A stretch of 64,000 nucleotides of DNA from Candidatus Thiodiazotropha sp. (ex Myrtea sp. 'scaly one' KF741663) (lineage in GTDB: Bacteria; Pseudomonadota; Gammaproteobacteria; Chromatiales; Chromatiaceae): assembly GCA_025655555.1 (NCBI GenBank), contig JAHXIQ010000001.1:620001-684000 (forward strand), in the 5' to 3' direction. The position numbers and the translations under genes were made by a program. Below the pieces are notes generated by a model. That model did no database searches and was not told the origin of the DNA. It saw only the letters and a list, made by a program, of their open reading frames with translations. Shown here one piece after another: positions 17,376 to 27,521 of this stretch. Numbering within the stretch: the first letter of the stretch is position 1; every line of letters begins with the position of its first letter.

Positions 17376-17563
17376 GTATTTACCCGATAGAGCGTGGCAT
17401 CTGTTACTCATATAGTGAAGTACAGACAGACAGAGACTGCAATCTTGTCATAGTCGATCTTTTGATCGGTTCGGATATACCTGACTTCCTATGTATTAGA
17501 GACAACAAACCAACTGCAATGTGTCACAGAGACAATTGCTTGCCTCGGATAACCAACTAACGC

Positions 17564-19945
17564 TTATCTGACACCAATACGTTGGGGCTTACCGGCAAAG
17601 CCTCCTTTTACGGCAGCAATCATCAGCAAGCTGAGAAGCCATAGAAGATCGAATGCACCGCCGCCACCTGAGTCAGAGGAGGTATCCGAATCTGTGCCAG
17701 GCTCCGGTGCGACTGGCTCACCGGGATCAGGTGGGTCAATAGGATCGGGTGGATCTACAGGGTCAGGTGGGTCAATAGGATCGGGGGGATCAACAGGGTT
17801 GATCTCATTATCACCACCCTGCTCTACAGTTGCGCAATTCACACCACCTGCAGTCTGTCCGGTGACTGTGAGGTCTGCAGATGAAAGGGCATAAAAGACA
17901 TTATTGCTACAGGAGACCCGAAAACGCGCATGGGGTACGGAGAGATCGGGCAGGGTCACTTGAGCCGTACCACTATTTGCCGTCTGACTTGCCAGTATCT
18001 GCACGCAATAGTTTTCTTTTCTCTCGTCCAGCATGACCAGATCGATATCAACTTGCGCACAGTTGATAGTGGCGGTTTGCGTGTTCGCAGCGTTCCAGTT
18101 AACGGTTTCGACACTCCCTCCGCTGATTGAAGATGAGGAAGTGTGCGAAGTCACTCTGAATGGCCCCGCGGCACTATTGACGGTGATGGCTGTATCATCG
18201 CTGGTCATTCCACTCTTGCCATCACGTACTGTGAGCCGCATGTTAATCGTGCGATTGGTCGTGGGTAGTGTTTCTGCCTTGCTGTTCGTGTTGTTCAGCA
18301 CGTTCTTAAGTGTCGGGAAATAGCGCACCCCAGAGGCCCTAGGCAGATAGCTTCGCATCAGGGGGTTATTACCAAGGTCACTGCCATAGGTGCTGCTGCT
18401 GGTTTCACTGCCGATATCCATCTGATCCCAGCTGTAGCTGAGCGTGTCACCATCCGCATCCGTACCGCTGCCTGCGAGGCGAAAGGGTGTCGAAGCCGGG
18501 ATAGTGTAATCGCTCCCCGCGTTCGCTACCGGTTCACTGGGATTATTAATCGAAATCAAAGCGCCGCAATTTGATGCACTGCCGGATGTATGCGAATTGA
18601 TACGTTGGATGGAACCGGCGTGAAACATGGCATCCGATGAGTTCTGCACGTTCTCTGTCCCGCAGATGCCAGCGTAGGACATGATAGTGGAGCCACTGCC
18701 TGGCTCCCAGGCCTGGGAGCTGCTTCGATTTCCTCCGCAGCCATAAGTCGTGCCATTGAACGAGTGACTGGCATTGAACTGATGTCCCAACTCATGCGCG
18801 GCAAGATCAATGGCAAACCCATCACCGGTTGGACGGGAACCGGTACTGACGCCACGAGCCTTATAGTTGTTTTCACAAACCACACCGACGTAGGCGACAC
18901 CACCGCCGCCCGTACCAAAAACATGGCCGATATCGTAGTTGGATGAGCCGATTACATTATCGATATTGGATTGGTTCTCACTCATCATGGTGCTGGCACT
19001 ACCGTTACTGTAAGGGTCACTGCCCGTATACATAAGCGCATCGGTATTGGCCACCAGTTGCAGCCTGACGCCAAGATCACGTTCGTAGATCTGATTGATG
19101 CGGTTGATATTGCTGGTAACCGCACTCATAGCATCTGCCTTTGTACCACCGGCTGCGTCCACAAACTCTTCTGTGGCGGCCACCGCCAAACGGTAAACGT
19201 GTAAATTGCCCGCGCTACGCATTGCCAGCGTCGGCTTCAGGTTTTTCTCAATCGAGGGGGCGTGATGGTGTTCTTTCACCTCGCATGTGAACGGCTCATT
19301 GGAGAGATCTCTTGATCTGCGGACAACCCGGTATTGGTCGTTGTCCTCATGATCGATATAAAAAGTACCGTCAGAACTGCTGACCATACCCGCAAATCCT
19401 TTGGGTGAGATGCTCAGTCGACCACTGGCCATCGGATTGTCTATGCCGTACACCTTGTATGTCTTGATGTCCGGATACCGCGCAGCCAGCGCGGGCGCCA
19501 TGATAGGAGATTCCAGTAACTGAAACTTCTGGATCTCTCCACCGGGGGTCGGCAATTCGATATCGCCGCTTGCGGAGCTACCCTCAAAGCCGGCTCGACT
19601 CAGACGATGCGCCAGCTGAAACCTGTCGACCCGGAATGTCAGACCGGCTTTGGTTTGGTTAGGGCTGTTTTTTTGCTGTAGCTGGACAAGCTGCCATAAA
19701 TCGGTGCTCTCCGCGTATGACAGTGGAATGTGTAAGAGATAAAGCAGAAAAAACAAAACAAAGAATAAGGATGCAAATTCCCAATGGACAGAGAATGCGA
19801 TTCGTATCCGCTGAAAGGCCGAAAAGCAGAATGCTGTCTGCGTAACATCGACTTTGTTTGATTGGTCCGCCATTACATCAGTCCTGTTTTTTATTCTTTC
19901 ACAAACAGGCTCATCCTTTCGAGATTGGAATTCAACGATAGACAT
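17564..19945 (-). CDS. Secreted reprolysin-like zinc metalloprotease
   Basis: Up to 793 residues; a start at ATG 19873 (MADQSN) is an alternative because the hydrophobic export segment (about 57-77, cleavage near SYAES) is far from the first Met. A proprotein-like region (about 80-240) precedes the metzincin domain with H384-E-L-G-H388-x5-H394 and a Met-turn I-M-S-Y-A-G near 427, matching M12-type peptidases. A Ca2+-binding or Ig-like portion follows, then a (D/N)PP-D-P repeat linker at about 715-745. The C-terminus has a Ser/Gly stretch, GGGGAFDLLWLL-type hydrophobic segment and basic end, like GlyGly-CTERM tails. It probably acts outside the cell or on its surface. Confidence 0.88.
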   Translation of the reverse strand: MSIVEFQSRKDEPVCERIKNRTDVMADQSNKVDVTQTAFCFSAFQRIRIAFSVHWEFASLFFVLFFLLYLLHIPLSYAESTDLWQLVQLQQKNSPNQTKAGLTFRVDRFQLAHRLSRAGFEGSSASGDIELPTPGGEIQKFQLLESPIMAPALAARYPDIKTYKVYGIDNPMASGRLSISPKGFAGMVSSSDGTFYIDHEDNDQYRVVRRSRDLSNEPFTCEVKEHHHAPSIEKNLKPTLAMRSAGNLHVYRLAVAATEEFVDAAGGTKADAMSAVTSNINRINQIYERDLGVRLQLVANTDALMYTGSDPYSNGSASTMMSENQSNIDNVIGSSNYDIGHVFGTGGGGVAYVGVVCENNYKARGVSTGSRPTGDGFAIDLAAHELGHQFNASHSFNGTTYGCGGNRSSSQAWEPGSGSTIMSYAGICGTENVQNSSDAMFHAGSIQRINSHTSGSASNCGALISINNPSEPVANAGSDYTIPASTPFRLAGSGTDADGDTLSYSWDQMDIGSETSSSTYGSDLGNNPLMRSYLPRASGVRYFPTLKNVLNNTNSKAETLPTTNRTINMRLTVRDGKSGMTSDDTAITVNSAAGPFRVTSHTSSSSISGGSVETVNWNAANTQTATINCAQVDIDLVMLDERKENYCVQILASQTANSGTAQVTLPDLSVPHARFRVSCSNNVFYALSSADLTVTGQTAGGVNCATVEQGGDNEINPVDPPDPIDPPDPVDPPDPIDPPDPGEPVAPEPGTDSDTSSDSGGGGAFDLLWLLSLLMIAAVKGGFAGKPQRIGVR

Positions 19946-20005
19946 CTCGCTTTACTAAACACATTTAGTGATAAAGCGACTGGGTTGGCATTTTCAGGTT
20001 AGTCG

Positions 20006-20140
20006 ATGGAAGAATTACATCGAGTGAGCAAACCGGGAGGCCGACTCGATATAGGATTCAGATACGACAATAGCGCCATCAGATCCTTCTCTGAAAACGC
20101 TCATACATTTCGTTCGGAAGAGGAAAGCTACATGCTATAA
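20006..20140 (+). pseudogene. Remnant of a class I SAM-dependent methyltransferase
   Basis: An open frame of 44 codons begins MEELHRVSKPGGRLDIGFRY and contains HTFRSEEE near its end. This matches the segment after motif III of methyltransferase type 11 proteins (E-x-x-R-V-L-K-P-G-G-R-L). The frame has a stop just upstream, and the SAM-binding N-terminal part is absent, so this is a decayed piece rather than a gene. It lies in the gap between the protease and amidotransferase genes. Confidence 0.65.
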
Positions 20141-20312
20141 CGTTGAACAGTGCATAAGCGATATCAACGACAAACGTTCACTGTAATGACTGGTTGCATA
20201 TAAAACTCTCTGACGGATATCGTTGGATCGTGTTATTCAGGGCAGGTAGAACAAACCACGCTTAGTTCTGCAGCCAGTTAAATCACGCTTTCCGACCCCA
20301 ATAATATTTACA

Positions 20313-22106
20313 CTAGCTTGCGGAGTGACTTGCCTCCAACTGCCGCTGCAACCAAAACTCAAATACCGCGATATGCCACAGCTTGCTGCCACGGATACGG
20401 GTATGGTGCATCTCCGGCGCCGCCATCAGCATGTCGATATACTCCTGGCTGAAGATGCCGCGTTCGCGGGCGGCCCGGGTGTCGAGGATATCGCGCATGA
20501 ATTCGAAGAACTCACCACGCACATACTTCAATGCAGGCATCGGAAAATAGCCCTTGGGACGATCGATCACGGAATCCGGCAGTATCCCTCTTGCCATTGC
20601 TTTGAGCGGGTACTTACCCCCTTCACGTAGCTTCAGTTCCGGCGGACATCGGGCAGCCAGTTCCACCAGGTGGTGATCGAGAAAGGGGACCCGGGCTTCC
20701 AGACCCCATGCCATGGTCATGTTGTCCACCCGTTTGACCGGGTCATCAACGATGAGCATGGACTGATCCATGCGCAATACACTGTCGATCAGGCTGTCGG
20801 ACTCCGGCTCCCGCAGATGTTCTGCGATCAGCTCGCGGGTGTAGTCCCCTCCCCCATAGGCCGATGTCACCATGCGCAGATATTCATCGTGATCCCGATC
20901 GAAGTAGTGCCGGGCAAAGCGGTCCACCGGCTCACCCTCGGTCTCTTGCATGATGCGTGAATACCAGAAGTAGCCGCCGAAGACCTCGTCGGCACCCTGT
21001 CCTGACTGCACCACCTTGATCTGTTTCGATACCTGTTCGCCAAGTAGAAAGAAAGCCACCGCATCCTGACCGAACATGGGCTCTGCCATCTGGTCCACCG
21101 CTTCCGGCAGGCGTTTCAGCACTTCCCCGTTGGGAACAAGAAATTTGTGGTGCTTGGTGCCGTACATCTCCGCCACGGGATCGGAGTATTCAAACTCATT
21201 CCCCTTCTCCTCCGGCTGGTCTTCGAACCCCACCGAGAAGGTATGCAGATCCGATATACCTGCTTCTACCAATAGCGCCACCAGTAAACTGGAGTCGAGC
21301 CCGCCGGAGAGCAGCACACCTACCGGCACGTCGGCGATCTCGTTACGCTTGCGCACTGCCTCGCGCAGGGCGGTATGGATGGCGTCGAGCCACTCATCTT
21401 CAGACTTCGCCATGGCATGCCGGGTAGCGGGATAGTGCCAGTAGCGGCGCAGGCGCTGGGTTCCCCGCTCATCGATTGAGAGACAGTGGGCCGGGGGCAG
21501 TTTACGGATACCCTGGAACACCGTATGGGGAGCCGGCACCACGCCGTGCAGGGTGAACTGGTGGTGCAAGGCGACCGGATCGATACCGGTGTCCACCCCA
21601 CCCGCTGCCAACAATGCTTGCGTGTTGGAGGCGAAACGCAATCGTGCACTGTCCTGGCTATAGTAGAGCGGTTTGATGCCGAAACGGTCACGGGCAAGAA
21701 AGAGGGATTTACGTTCACAGTGCCAGATGGCAAAAGCGAACATGCCGTGCAGACGATCGACGCAATCTTCCCCCCAGGCGTGGTAGGCCTTGAGGATCAC
21801 CTCGGTATCGCCGTGGGAGAAAAACTCATAGCCAAGCCCACTCAGCTCAGCCCGCAGCTCCTTGTAGTTATAGATGGTACCGTTGAAGACCAGGGCCAGG
21901 TTGAGCTTTTGGTCCACCATGGGCTGGTTGGCGTGTTCCGACAGGTCGATGATGGAGAGCCGCCGATGGCCGAGTCCCAGAGCCCCGTCGCTGTAGCTGC
22001 CCCCATGGTCGGGACCGCGTCGCCAGAGGCGCTCGGTCATCTTGTTGATGGCGCTTAGATCCGCCGCTCGGTTGTCGAAACGTAATTCACCGCAAATTCC
22101 ACACAT
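20313..22106 (-). CDS. Asparagine-synthase-type glutamine amidotransferase (NAGGN-amidotransferase-like)
   Basis: 597 residues. The N-terminal Ntn glutaminase has C2 (MCGICGE), RGPDHGG, GHRRLSIIDLS and NGTIYNYKELR. The C-terminal ATP-PPase has GVLLSGGLDSSLL and VVQSGQGADEVFGGY. The best match from memory is the N-acetylglutaminylglutamine amidotransferase group (osmolyte NAGGN), which shares QDAVAFFLL and SGQGADEVFGGY. A plain asparagine synthase B is the alternative. The usual NAGGN-synthase partner is not next to it. It probably has its promoter in the 22107-22331 gap shared with recQ. Confidence 0.85.
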   Translation of the reverse strand: MCGICGELRFDNRAADLSAINKMTERLWRRGPDHGGSYSDGALGLGHRRLSIIDLSEHANQPMVDQKLNLALVFNGTIYNYKELRAELSGLGYEFFSHGDTEVILKAYHAWGEDCVDRLHGMFAFAIWHCERKSLFLARDRFGIKPLYYSQDSARLRFASNTQALLAAGGVDTGIDPVALHHQFTLHGVVPAPHTVFQGIRKLPPAHCLSIDERGTQRLRRYWHYPATRHAMAKSEDEWLDAIHTALREAVRKRNEIADVPVGVLLSGGLDSSLLVALLVEAGISDLHTFSVGFEDQPEEKGNEFEYSDPVAEMYGTKHHKFLVPNGEVLKRLPEAVDQMAEPMFGQDAVAFFLLGEQVSKQIKVVQSGQGADEVFGGYFWYSRIMQETEGEPVDRFARHYFDRDHDEYLRMVTSAYGGGDYTRELIAEHLREPESDSLIDSVLRMDQSMLIVDDPVKRVDNMTMAWGLEARVPFLDHHLVELAARCPPELKLREGGKYPLKAMARGILPDSVIDRPKGYFPMPALKYVRGEFFEFMRDILDTRAARERGIFSQEYIDMLMAAPEMHHTRIRGSKLWHIAVFEFWLQRQLEASHSAS

Positions 22107-22162
22107 CTTGCCTACACCTGGGGTTGTTCAGGCTGAAGTATGACAAAAAACGGGGGCCTTGG

Positions 22163-22186
22163 CCTGGTGGTTCTCACCGGGTTTTT
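22163..22186 (+). terminator. Hairpin followed by a T-run in the recQ leader
   Basis: CCTGGTG pairs with CACCGGG (one G-T pair) over a GTTCT loop, followed by TTTTT. It lies upstream of recQ, not after a plus-strand gene, so it may be a leader attenuator or chance. Confidence 0.35.
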
Positions 22187-22331
22187 AGTATCGATACGCT
22201 TATACTCAGCATCACCCAATATCGGTTACACTCAGCCAGAGTAGGCTGACCATCCCCACTTTTTCTCACAGAGAAGGCGTTTAAAGCTAAATACACTGAC
22301 ACAGGCCAGGAAGGCCGGGATAATACCAAGG

Positions 22332-24482
22332 ATGAACGACACACCAGCACCCTCACCATGCCTCGACCAGGCCCTGGAAATCCTCCAGCATGCCTTTGGC
22401 TATACAGAATTCCGCCCGCCCCAGGACCGTATCATCGGACACCTGATCGACGGTGGTGACGCCCTGGTGCTGATGCCCACTGGTGGTGGCAAATCGCTCT
22501 GCTACCAGATCCCCGCCATGGTACGGGCGGGTACCGGTATCATCATCTCCCCCCTGATCGCGTTGATGCAGGATCAGGTGAGCGCCCTGCAGCAACTGGG
22601 CATTCGCGCCGCCTGCCTCAACTCGGCCCTGACGCCGGAGAGCGCCAGGGAGGTGGAGGCTCAATTGCTGGCGGCGGAGCTGGATCTCCTATATGTGGCG
22701 CCGGAGCGGTTACTGACATCGCGCATGATCGATTTGTTGGAGCGAAGCCATATCGCCCTATTCGCCATTGACGAGGCCCACTGCGTCTCCCAATGGGGCC
22801 ACGACTTCCGGCCTGAATATATCCAACTCTCACAATTGCATGAACGGTTCCCCAACATACCCAGGATTGCCCTCACCGCCACCGCTGACGAACCCACACG
22901 CAAAGAGATCATCGAACGGCTCGCGCTGAATGAGGCGGAGCGATTTATCGTCGGTTTCGACCGCCCTAACATTCGCTATCGTATCGACGAAAATAGCGGC
23001 AATGCCCGCGAGCGCCTGTTACGGTTTATTCAGGATGAGCACCCGGGCGAGGCCGGTATCGTCTACTGCCTGTCCCGCAAACGGGTGGATGAGGTCGCGG
23101 CCTGGTTGCGTACAAAATATATTGAGGCCCTGCCCTACCATGCAGGTCTCGATAGCAAGACACGGGAACTTCACCAAACACGATTCCTGCGTGAAGAGGG
23201 CGTGGTCATCGTCGCCACTATCGCCTTCGGCATGGGCATCGACAAACCCGATGTGCGCTTTGTCGCCCATCTCAATCTACCGAAGAGTGTTGAGGCCTAC
23301 TACCAGGAGACCGGCCGTGCTGGTCGTGACGGCCTGCCTGCAGACGCCTGGATGGTCTACGGCCTGCAGGATGTGATCATGCTGCGACAGATGCAGGCAT
23401 CCTCCGAGGCCGACGAGACGCACAAGCGGCTCGAGCGCCACAAGCTCGACGCCATGCTCTCACTCTGCGAGACCATCGAGTGCCGCCGCCAGGCCCTGCT
23501 CGGTTACTTCGCTGACCCCATGGAAAAGCCTTGTGGCAATTGCGACACCTGTCTGGAGCCCCCCGAAACCTGGGACGCCACGGTGGCCGCACAGAAGGCG
23601 CTCTCCTGCGCGCATCGCACCGGCCAACGCTTCGGCGTGAACTATCTGGTCGATGTGCTGCTCGGCAAGGATAATGAACGTATCCAACAGTTCCGTCACC
23701 ACCAAGTATCAACCTATGGTATAGGTGACGAACACAGCGCGCCTGAGTGGCGGACGATCTACCGGCAACTCATTGCCCGAGGTCTTCTCGCGGTCGATCT
23801 AGAGGGTTATGGCGGACTGCATCTGACACCCGCCAGCCGAACCGTACTGCGCGGCGAGACACAACTGATGTTGCGTAAGGTTCGCAAGATCTCGAAACGG
23901 ACCAAGCGCGAAGCACGCCGGGACACAAAAATCACAGATGCTCATCGGGATCTCTGGGAGGCATTGCGAAAGCTACGCCTGAGCCTCGCCGAGGCACAAG
24001 GCGTACCGGCCTACGTCATCTTCCACGACGCCACCCTGATGGAGATGGCCGAACGATGCCCGCAGACCCGGGAGCAGCTGGCCACCGTTTCGGGCGTCGG
24101 AGATCGTAAGCTGGAGGCCTATGGCAATGATTTCCTCCAACTCCTGCAAACCTCCAACCCGTCTCCCGATGACCCGACACTCGACACCATTGAGGAGACG
24201 CTAAAACACCTGCAACAGGGACAAGACGTCACAGAGATCGCCCAGCAGCGGGAATTGACGGAAACCACCATCTACAACCACCTGGCCACAGCCATTGAAC
24301 AGGAGCGGTTGTCGCTACATGAAACCCTCACGCTACCGGAAGAGCAACTGAACACCATTCGCTTCGCTTTTGAGCAATATGGCGTGGATGGCCGGCTCAG
24401 ACCGGTCTATGAGGCACTGGAGGGAGAGTACGAATATGGATTACTGAGGTGTGTACAAGCGCATTTGCGAATCGAGCGATAA
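22332..24482 (+). CDS. recQ: ATP-dependent DNA helicase RecQ
   Basis: 716 residues, about 100 longer than E. coli RecQ. Helicase motifs are intact: [15 protein letters not shown] (Walker A), [17 protein letters not shown] (motif II and aromatic loop), [19 protein letters not shown] and [12 protein letters not shown]. The zinc site follows ([10 protein letters not shown]...CGNCDTC), then RQC winged helix and an HRDC-type domain. The C-terminal extra part (about 615-716) contains a helix-turn-helix like stretch ([19 protein letters not shown]), seen in some RecQ relatives. It unwinds DNA in recombination and replication-fork repair. Confidence 0.95.
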   Translation: MNDTPAPSPCLDQALEILQHAFGYTEFRPPQDRIIGHLIDGGDALVLMPTGGGKSLCYQIPAMVRAGTGIIISPLIALMQDQVSALQQLGIRAACLNSALTPESAREVEAQLLAAELDLLYVAPERLLTSRMIDLLERSHIALFAIDEAHCVSQWGHDFRPEYIQLSQLHERFPNIPRIALTATADEPTRKEIIERLALNEAERFIVGFDRPNIRYRIDENSGNARERLLRFIQDEHPGEAGIVYCLSRKRVDEVAAWLRTKYIEALPYHAGLDSKTRELHQTRFLREEGVVIVATIAFGMGIDKPDVRFVAHLNLPKSVEAYYQETGRAGRDGLPADAWMVYGLQDVIMLRQMQASSEADETHKRLERHKLDAMLSLCETIECRRQALLGYFADPMEKPCGNCDTCLEPPETWDATVAAQKALSCAHRTGQRFGVNYLVDVLLGKDNERIQQFRHHQVSTYGIGDEHSAPEWRTIYRQLIARGLLAVDLEGYGGLHLTPASRTVLRGETQLMLRKVRKISKRTKREARRDTKITDAHRDLWEALRKLRLSLAEAQGVPAYVIFHDATLMEMAERCPQTREQLATVSGVGDRKLEAYGNDFLQLLQTSNPSPDDPTLDTIEETLKHLQQGQDVTEIAQQRELTETTIYNHLATAIEQERLSLHETLTLPEEQLNTIRFAFEQYGVDGRLRPVYEALEGEYEYGLLRCVQAHLRIER

Positions 24483-24506
24483 CAACACGCCATACACAGT
24501 TTTCAG

Positions 24507-24533
24507 GTAGGGTGCGGCCAGACCGCACACTAC
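24507..24533. repeat. REP-like palindrome
   Basis: GTAGGGTGCGG and CCGCACACTAC are near-complementary around a short CCAGA loop. The same left half plus CC (GTAGGGTGCGGCC) occurs at 6921-6933, suggesting a dispersed extragenic palindrome. Confidence 0.55.
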
Positions 24534-24698
24534 TTCTGCTCTCCTGCATCCCTAATCTCACCAGTGAGCAGCAAAAATCATCCTACGAAAGATTTCTCAA
24601 GGTATTTTGCCCGGTACACCGAAGCCTATATCCCATATGGAGATTCAAAAACTGCGTCCTCCTGACGATAACCTCTCTGATACCCATAAGGAATTGAC

Positions 24699-25976
24699 GT
24701 GTACGACATCACACTACTGACTATTATCTGGGCTTCCGTTTTCATTGCCTCGTTCGCCGCGCATAAAACCAAACTGACGCCTGTACTCTGGTTTCTCTTC
24801 TTCGGCTCACTGATGGTGAACCTGGGCATACTGCCGGTGGAGATGCCGGCGTTCATCATAGACTTTGCTGAGATAGGCATCATCCTGATCATGTTTGCTC
24901 TCGGCTTCGAGGAGAACTCGGAGAATTTCATCCGGGGGGTCAAGAAAGCCTGGGGTATCGCGCTGTTCGGTGCACTTGCACCGTTTGCGACCGCCTATAC
25001 CACCGCCTACTATTTCTGGCAGGACAGCAACCTGGCGCTGATGTGCGGCCTCGCCATGACCGCTACCGCCGTCTCACTGACCATGGTCTCACTGCGTAGT
25101 GAGAAGCTACAAACCTCTGCCGCTGCCACCGGCATCATGACCTCAGCCGTACTGGACGACATTGCCTCCCTGGCTATGGTTGCTATTCTGGTACCCATGG
25201 CGACCGGTGAAGCGACGCTGTCTGTCATGGGCATCGGCGCCATCCTGCTAAAAGCTGTCTTCTTCTTCACCATTGTCACACTATTGGGCGCCTGGCTTTT
25301 CTCCGCGGACAAAAGCCCGTTGCGAAAGATCCCGATCATCGGTCGTTTCAATCTGCGCCACTTTGTCGCCATGGGCGACAGCCAGCATGCAACCCTGAGT
25401 ATGCTGTTGGTTGCGCTGGTAGTCAGCCTGCTCGGCCACGAGTTTGGCTTTCATCCTGCAGTCGGCGCCTACATGGCAGGACTGATCCTGAAAGAGGAGT
25501 ATTTTCTTCACCAGGAGAAACTCTACGATCGCACCAAACGGATCATCGACGATGTGGCCTTCTCGTGGATCGGTCCGGTTTTCTTCGTCGTACTCGGCAC
25601 CCGGCTGATTATCGATGTAGAGATATTTGTCTCAGTACTACCGCAGACTTTTGTTTTATTTTTCGGCCTCTTCTTTGCGCAGATCATCTCCGCCTCGCTG
25701 GCAGCTCGTTATACCGGGAAATACAGCTGGGAAGACAGCATGATGATCGGCTTCGGCATGCTGGGCCGCGCGGAGCTCGCTTTTGTGGTGATGGATATCG
25801 CCTATGTGCAGAACAGCATTCTCTCCACCGAGGCATTCTATACGCTGATGTTCACCGCCTTTTGGCTCAATGTGGCGGTGCCGCTGACTATTCGGTGGTG
25901 GAAGCCCTATTACGCAGGTGAGAAGCCAATGCCATTGAGTAAAATACAACAAGCTACAGATGACACTTCAGCTTGA
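24699..25976 (+). CDS. Cation:proton antiporter (CPA2 family)
   Basis: 425 residues from a GTG start at 24699, supported by AAGGA 7 nt upstream. About 12 hydrophobic segments, with typical CPA2 blocks: LIMFALGFEENSENF, ATAVSLTMVSLRSEKL, a conserved VLDDIASLAM (the D-D pair of the ion site), GHEFGFHPAVGAYMAGL and GFGMLGRAELAFVVMDI. There is no RCK/TrkA-N regulatory domain, unlike KefB/C. It probably exchanges Na+ or K+ for H+ across the inner membrane. It stands alone after recQ. Confidence 0.88.
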   Translation: MYDITLLTIIWASVFIASFAAHKTKLTPVLWFLFFGSLMVNLGILPVEMPAFIIDFAEIGIILIMFALGFEENSENFIRGVKKAWGIALFGALAPFATAYTTAYYFWQDSNLALMCGLAMTATAVSLTMVSLRSEKLQTSAAATGIMTSAVLDDIASLAMVAILVPMATGEATLSVMGIGAILLKAVFFFTIVTLLGAWLFSADKSPLRKIPIIGRFNLRHFVAMGDSQHATLSMLLVALVVSLLGHEFGFHPAVGAYMAGLILKEEYFLHQEKLYDRTKRIIDDVAFSWIGPVFFVVLGTRLIIDVEIFVSVLPQTFVLFFGLFFAQIISASLAARYTGKYSWEDSMMIGFGMLGRAELAFVVMDIAYVQNSILSTEAFYTLMFTAFWLNVAVPLTIRWWKPYYAGEKPMPLSKIQQATDDTSA

Positions 25977-26049
25977 TGGCGGAGCAAAGACTACTCCTGT
26001 CTCTCATGTGAAAAATATCTGGGAACCACTACTTCATCTTTTACCAGTT

Positions 26050-26085
26050 AAAAAAAACCTCACAAATGCAGAACATTTGCGAGGT
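26050..26085 (-). terminator. Intrinsic terminator of the porin gene
   Basis: Read on the minus strand, CCTCGCAAATG pairs with CATTTGTGAGG (one G-T pair) over a TTCTG loop and is followed by TTTTTTT. It lies about 95 bp after the porin stop. Confidence 0.85.
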
Positions 26086-26177
26086 CCGTGCGTGGCCTGT
26101 TACACAACGCGAAAAGACCACCAAACCATCTTTTCAATACTGCAGCTCTTCGGCTGCTCAGTGGGCTCAGGTGTGTA

Positions 26178-27521
26178 TCAGTATTTATACGATGCGATGA
26201 CCCTGAAGTGGTTCTGGGTCAGATCCTTACCTTCGATACCATCGTATTCACTGCCCCGGTTGGCCAGAAACGCTTTCAACATGAGATTCTTTTTGGGTTT
26301 GTAGACAAGCACGATATCTGTCTCGTAGGCATCCGTCTGCGGTGCCACCATACCCGGCCCACTCAAACCCAGCACTTTGCGCGGTGCAGAGGTTTCTGAC
26401 TTGCCATAGTTGGCATAGCTCACTTTGAGAATGAGATTTTTCATGATCTTGTAAGAGGCGCCAATTTTGTACGCATCGACATTCTTGCGGTACTCATTAC
26501 GGGAGAAGATGGAACTGGTGTAGGCAGGATCGCCACCCCAGGCATTTAACATGGCGGTATCGCCACCGGAGCTGTTAACCGCACCGTATACTGACCACTT
26601 TTTGCTACCCACTACAGCCTTGAGTCCAAACAGATCAAAATCGAGGACACCCGCAAACTGATCACCCGTCTCCTGCTGAGTCAGATACTGCCCTGATAAT
26701 TTCAGCTTCATCCCGTCCATCGGAATCATGGTGTCGGCATGCAGATAGACGTTGTTGGCGATGTCATCCACATAGTAGTCCCAGAGTCCTATCTTGGTAT
26801 TTTTCCAACCGGTGTAGGCCGCGTTTGCTACCGTGATGCCATCGGTATCCGATGCCCCGCTACCGAATGTAGCTGTACTGATTTCGTGAAATTCCGCCTG
26901 TCCGATCAGACTGGATTTAATCGCAGCACCGGCGGTTTTTGTACCTTCGCCAATCAGTCCGAAGTCGGTCATGGCGCGGGAGCCGAAAGACATCTCGGTG
27001 ATTTGTGCCGCACCCAACTCAAAGCCTTCAATGGCGGTCGTCGATGCACCATAGGCCCTGTAGAAATTCGGCATATTGCTATAGGTGATGGTGGTCAATG
27101 GGGTGGCATAACGCTGATTACCACCAATCAGGTTAAATTTGTCAGCGTTGTATTTGAGGTAGAGTTCGCCCAGATGTGATTTTGTGGAGCCATCATCGGT
27201 CACAAACATGCCTCGTGCTACACGTTCCGTGTCAAAATCGGTGATACCGAATATATCACCGTTGGCATAGAAACCAGCGCCAGCTCTCAGGTTATTCCAT
27301 GCCTGGCTCTCATACTTCAGCTTAAGCAGGTAAGAGGTGCCATTGTTCGGATCATAGCCATTATCCTTGGCAGACAGGATGGACATGGCCTTGATCATGA
27401 CATCGAGATTACCGAGATCTTTCCCGTCAGACGTTATACTGACTGCCATTGCCGAATGCGCATACAGCCCCAGGACTGTACCCGTTGCGCAAACGAATCG
27501 CTTCATACTTTTATTCATCAC
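26178..27521 (-). CDS. Outer-membrane porin, OprD-like
   Basis: 447 residues with a signal peptide (basic start, hydrophobic centre, cleavage after AHSAMA near residue 26). The mature part is rich in alternating hydrophobic/polar strands and ends in an aromatic residue (IASYKY), as expected for a beta-barrel. Blocks such as GELYLKYNADKFNLIGGNQRY and QTDAYETDIVLVYKPKKNLMLKAF match OprD-type porins known from epsilon- and gammaproteobacteria. Substrate unknown. A strong terminator follows; the 5' region has room for its own promoter. Confidence 0.8.
   Translation of the reverse strand: MMNKSMKRFVCATGTVLGLYAHSAMAVSITSDGKDLGNLDVMIKAMSILSAKDNGYDPNNGTSYLLKLKYESQAWNNLRAGAGFYANGDIFGITDFDTERVARGMFVTDDGSTKSHLGELYLKYNADKFNLIGGNQRYATPLTTITYSNMPNFYRAYGASTTAIEGFELGAAQITEMSFGSRAMTDFGLIGEGTKTAGAAIKSSLIGQAEFHEISTATFGSGASDTDGITVANAAYTGWKNTKIGLWDYYVDDIANNVYLHADTMIPMDGMKLKLSGQYLTQQETGDQFAGVLDFDLFGLKAVVGSKKWSVYGAVNSSGGDTAMLNAWGGDPAYTSSIFSRNEYRKNVDAYKIGASYKIMKNLILKVSYANYGKSETSAPRKVLGLSGPGMVAPQTDAYETDIVLVYKPKKNLMLKAFLANRGSEYDGIEGKDLTQNHFRVIASYKY

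Noticed and set aside
17700-17800. GGATC-rich tandem DNA repeat in the protease gene
   Set aside because: It is simply the coding sequence of the P-P-D-P linker.
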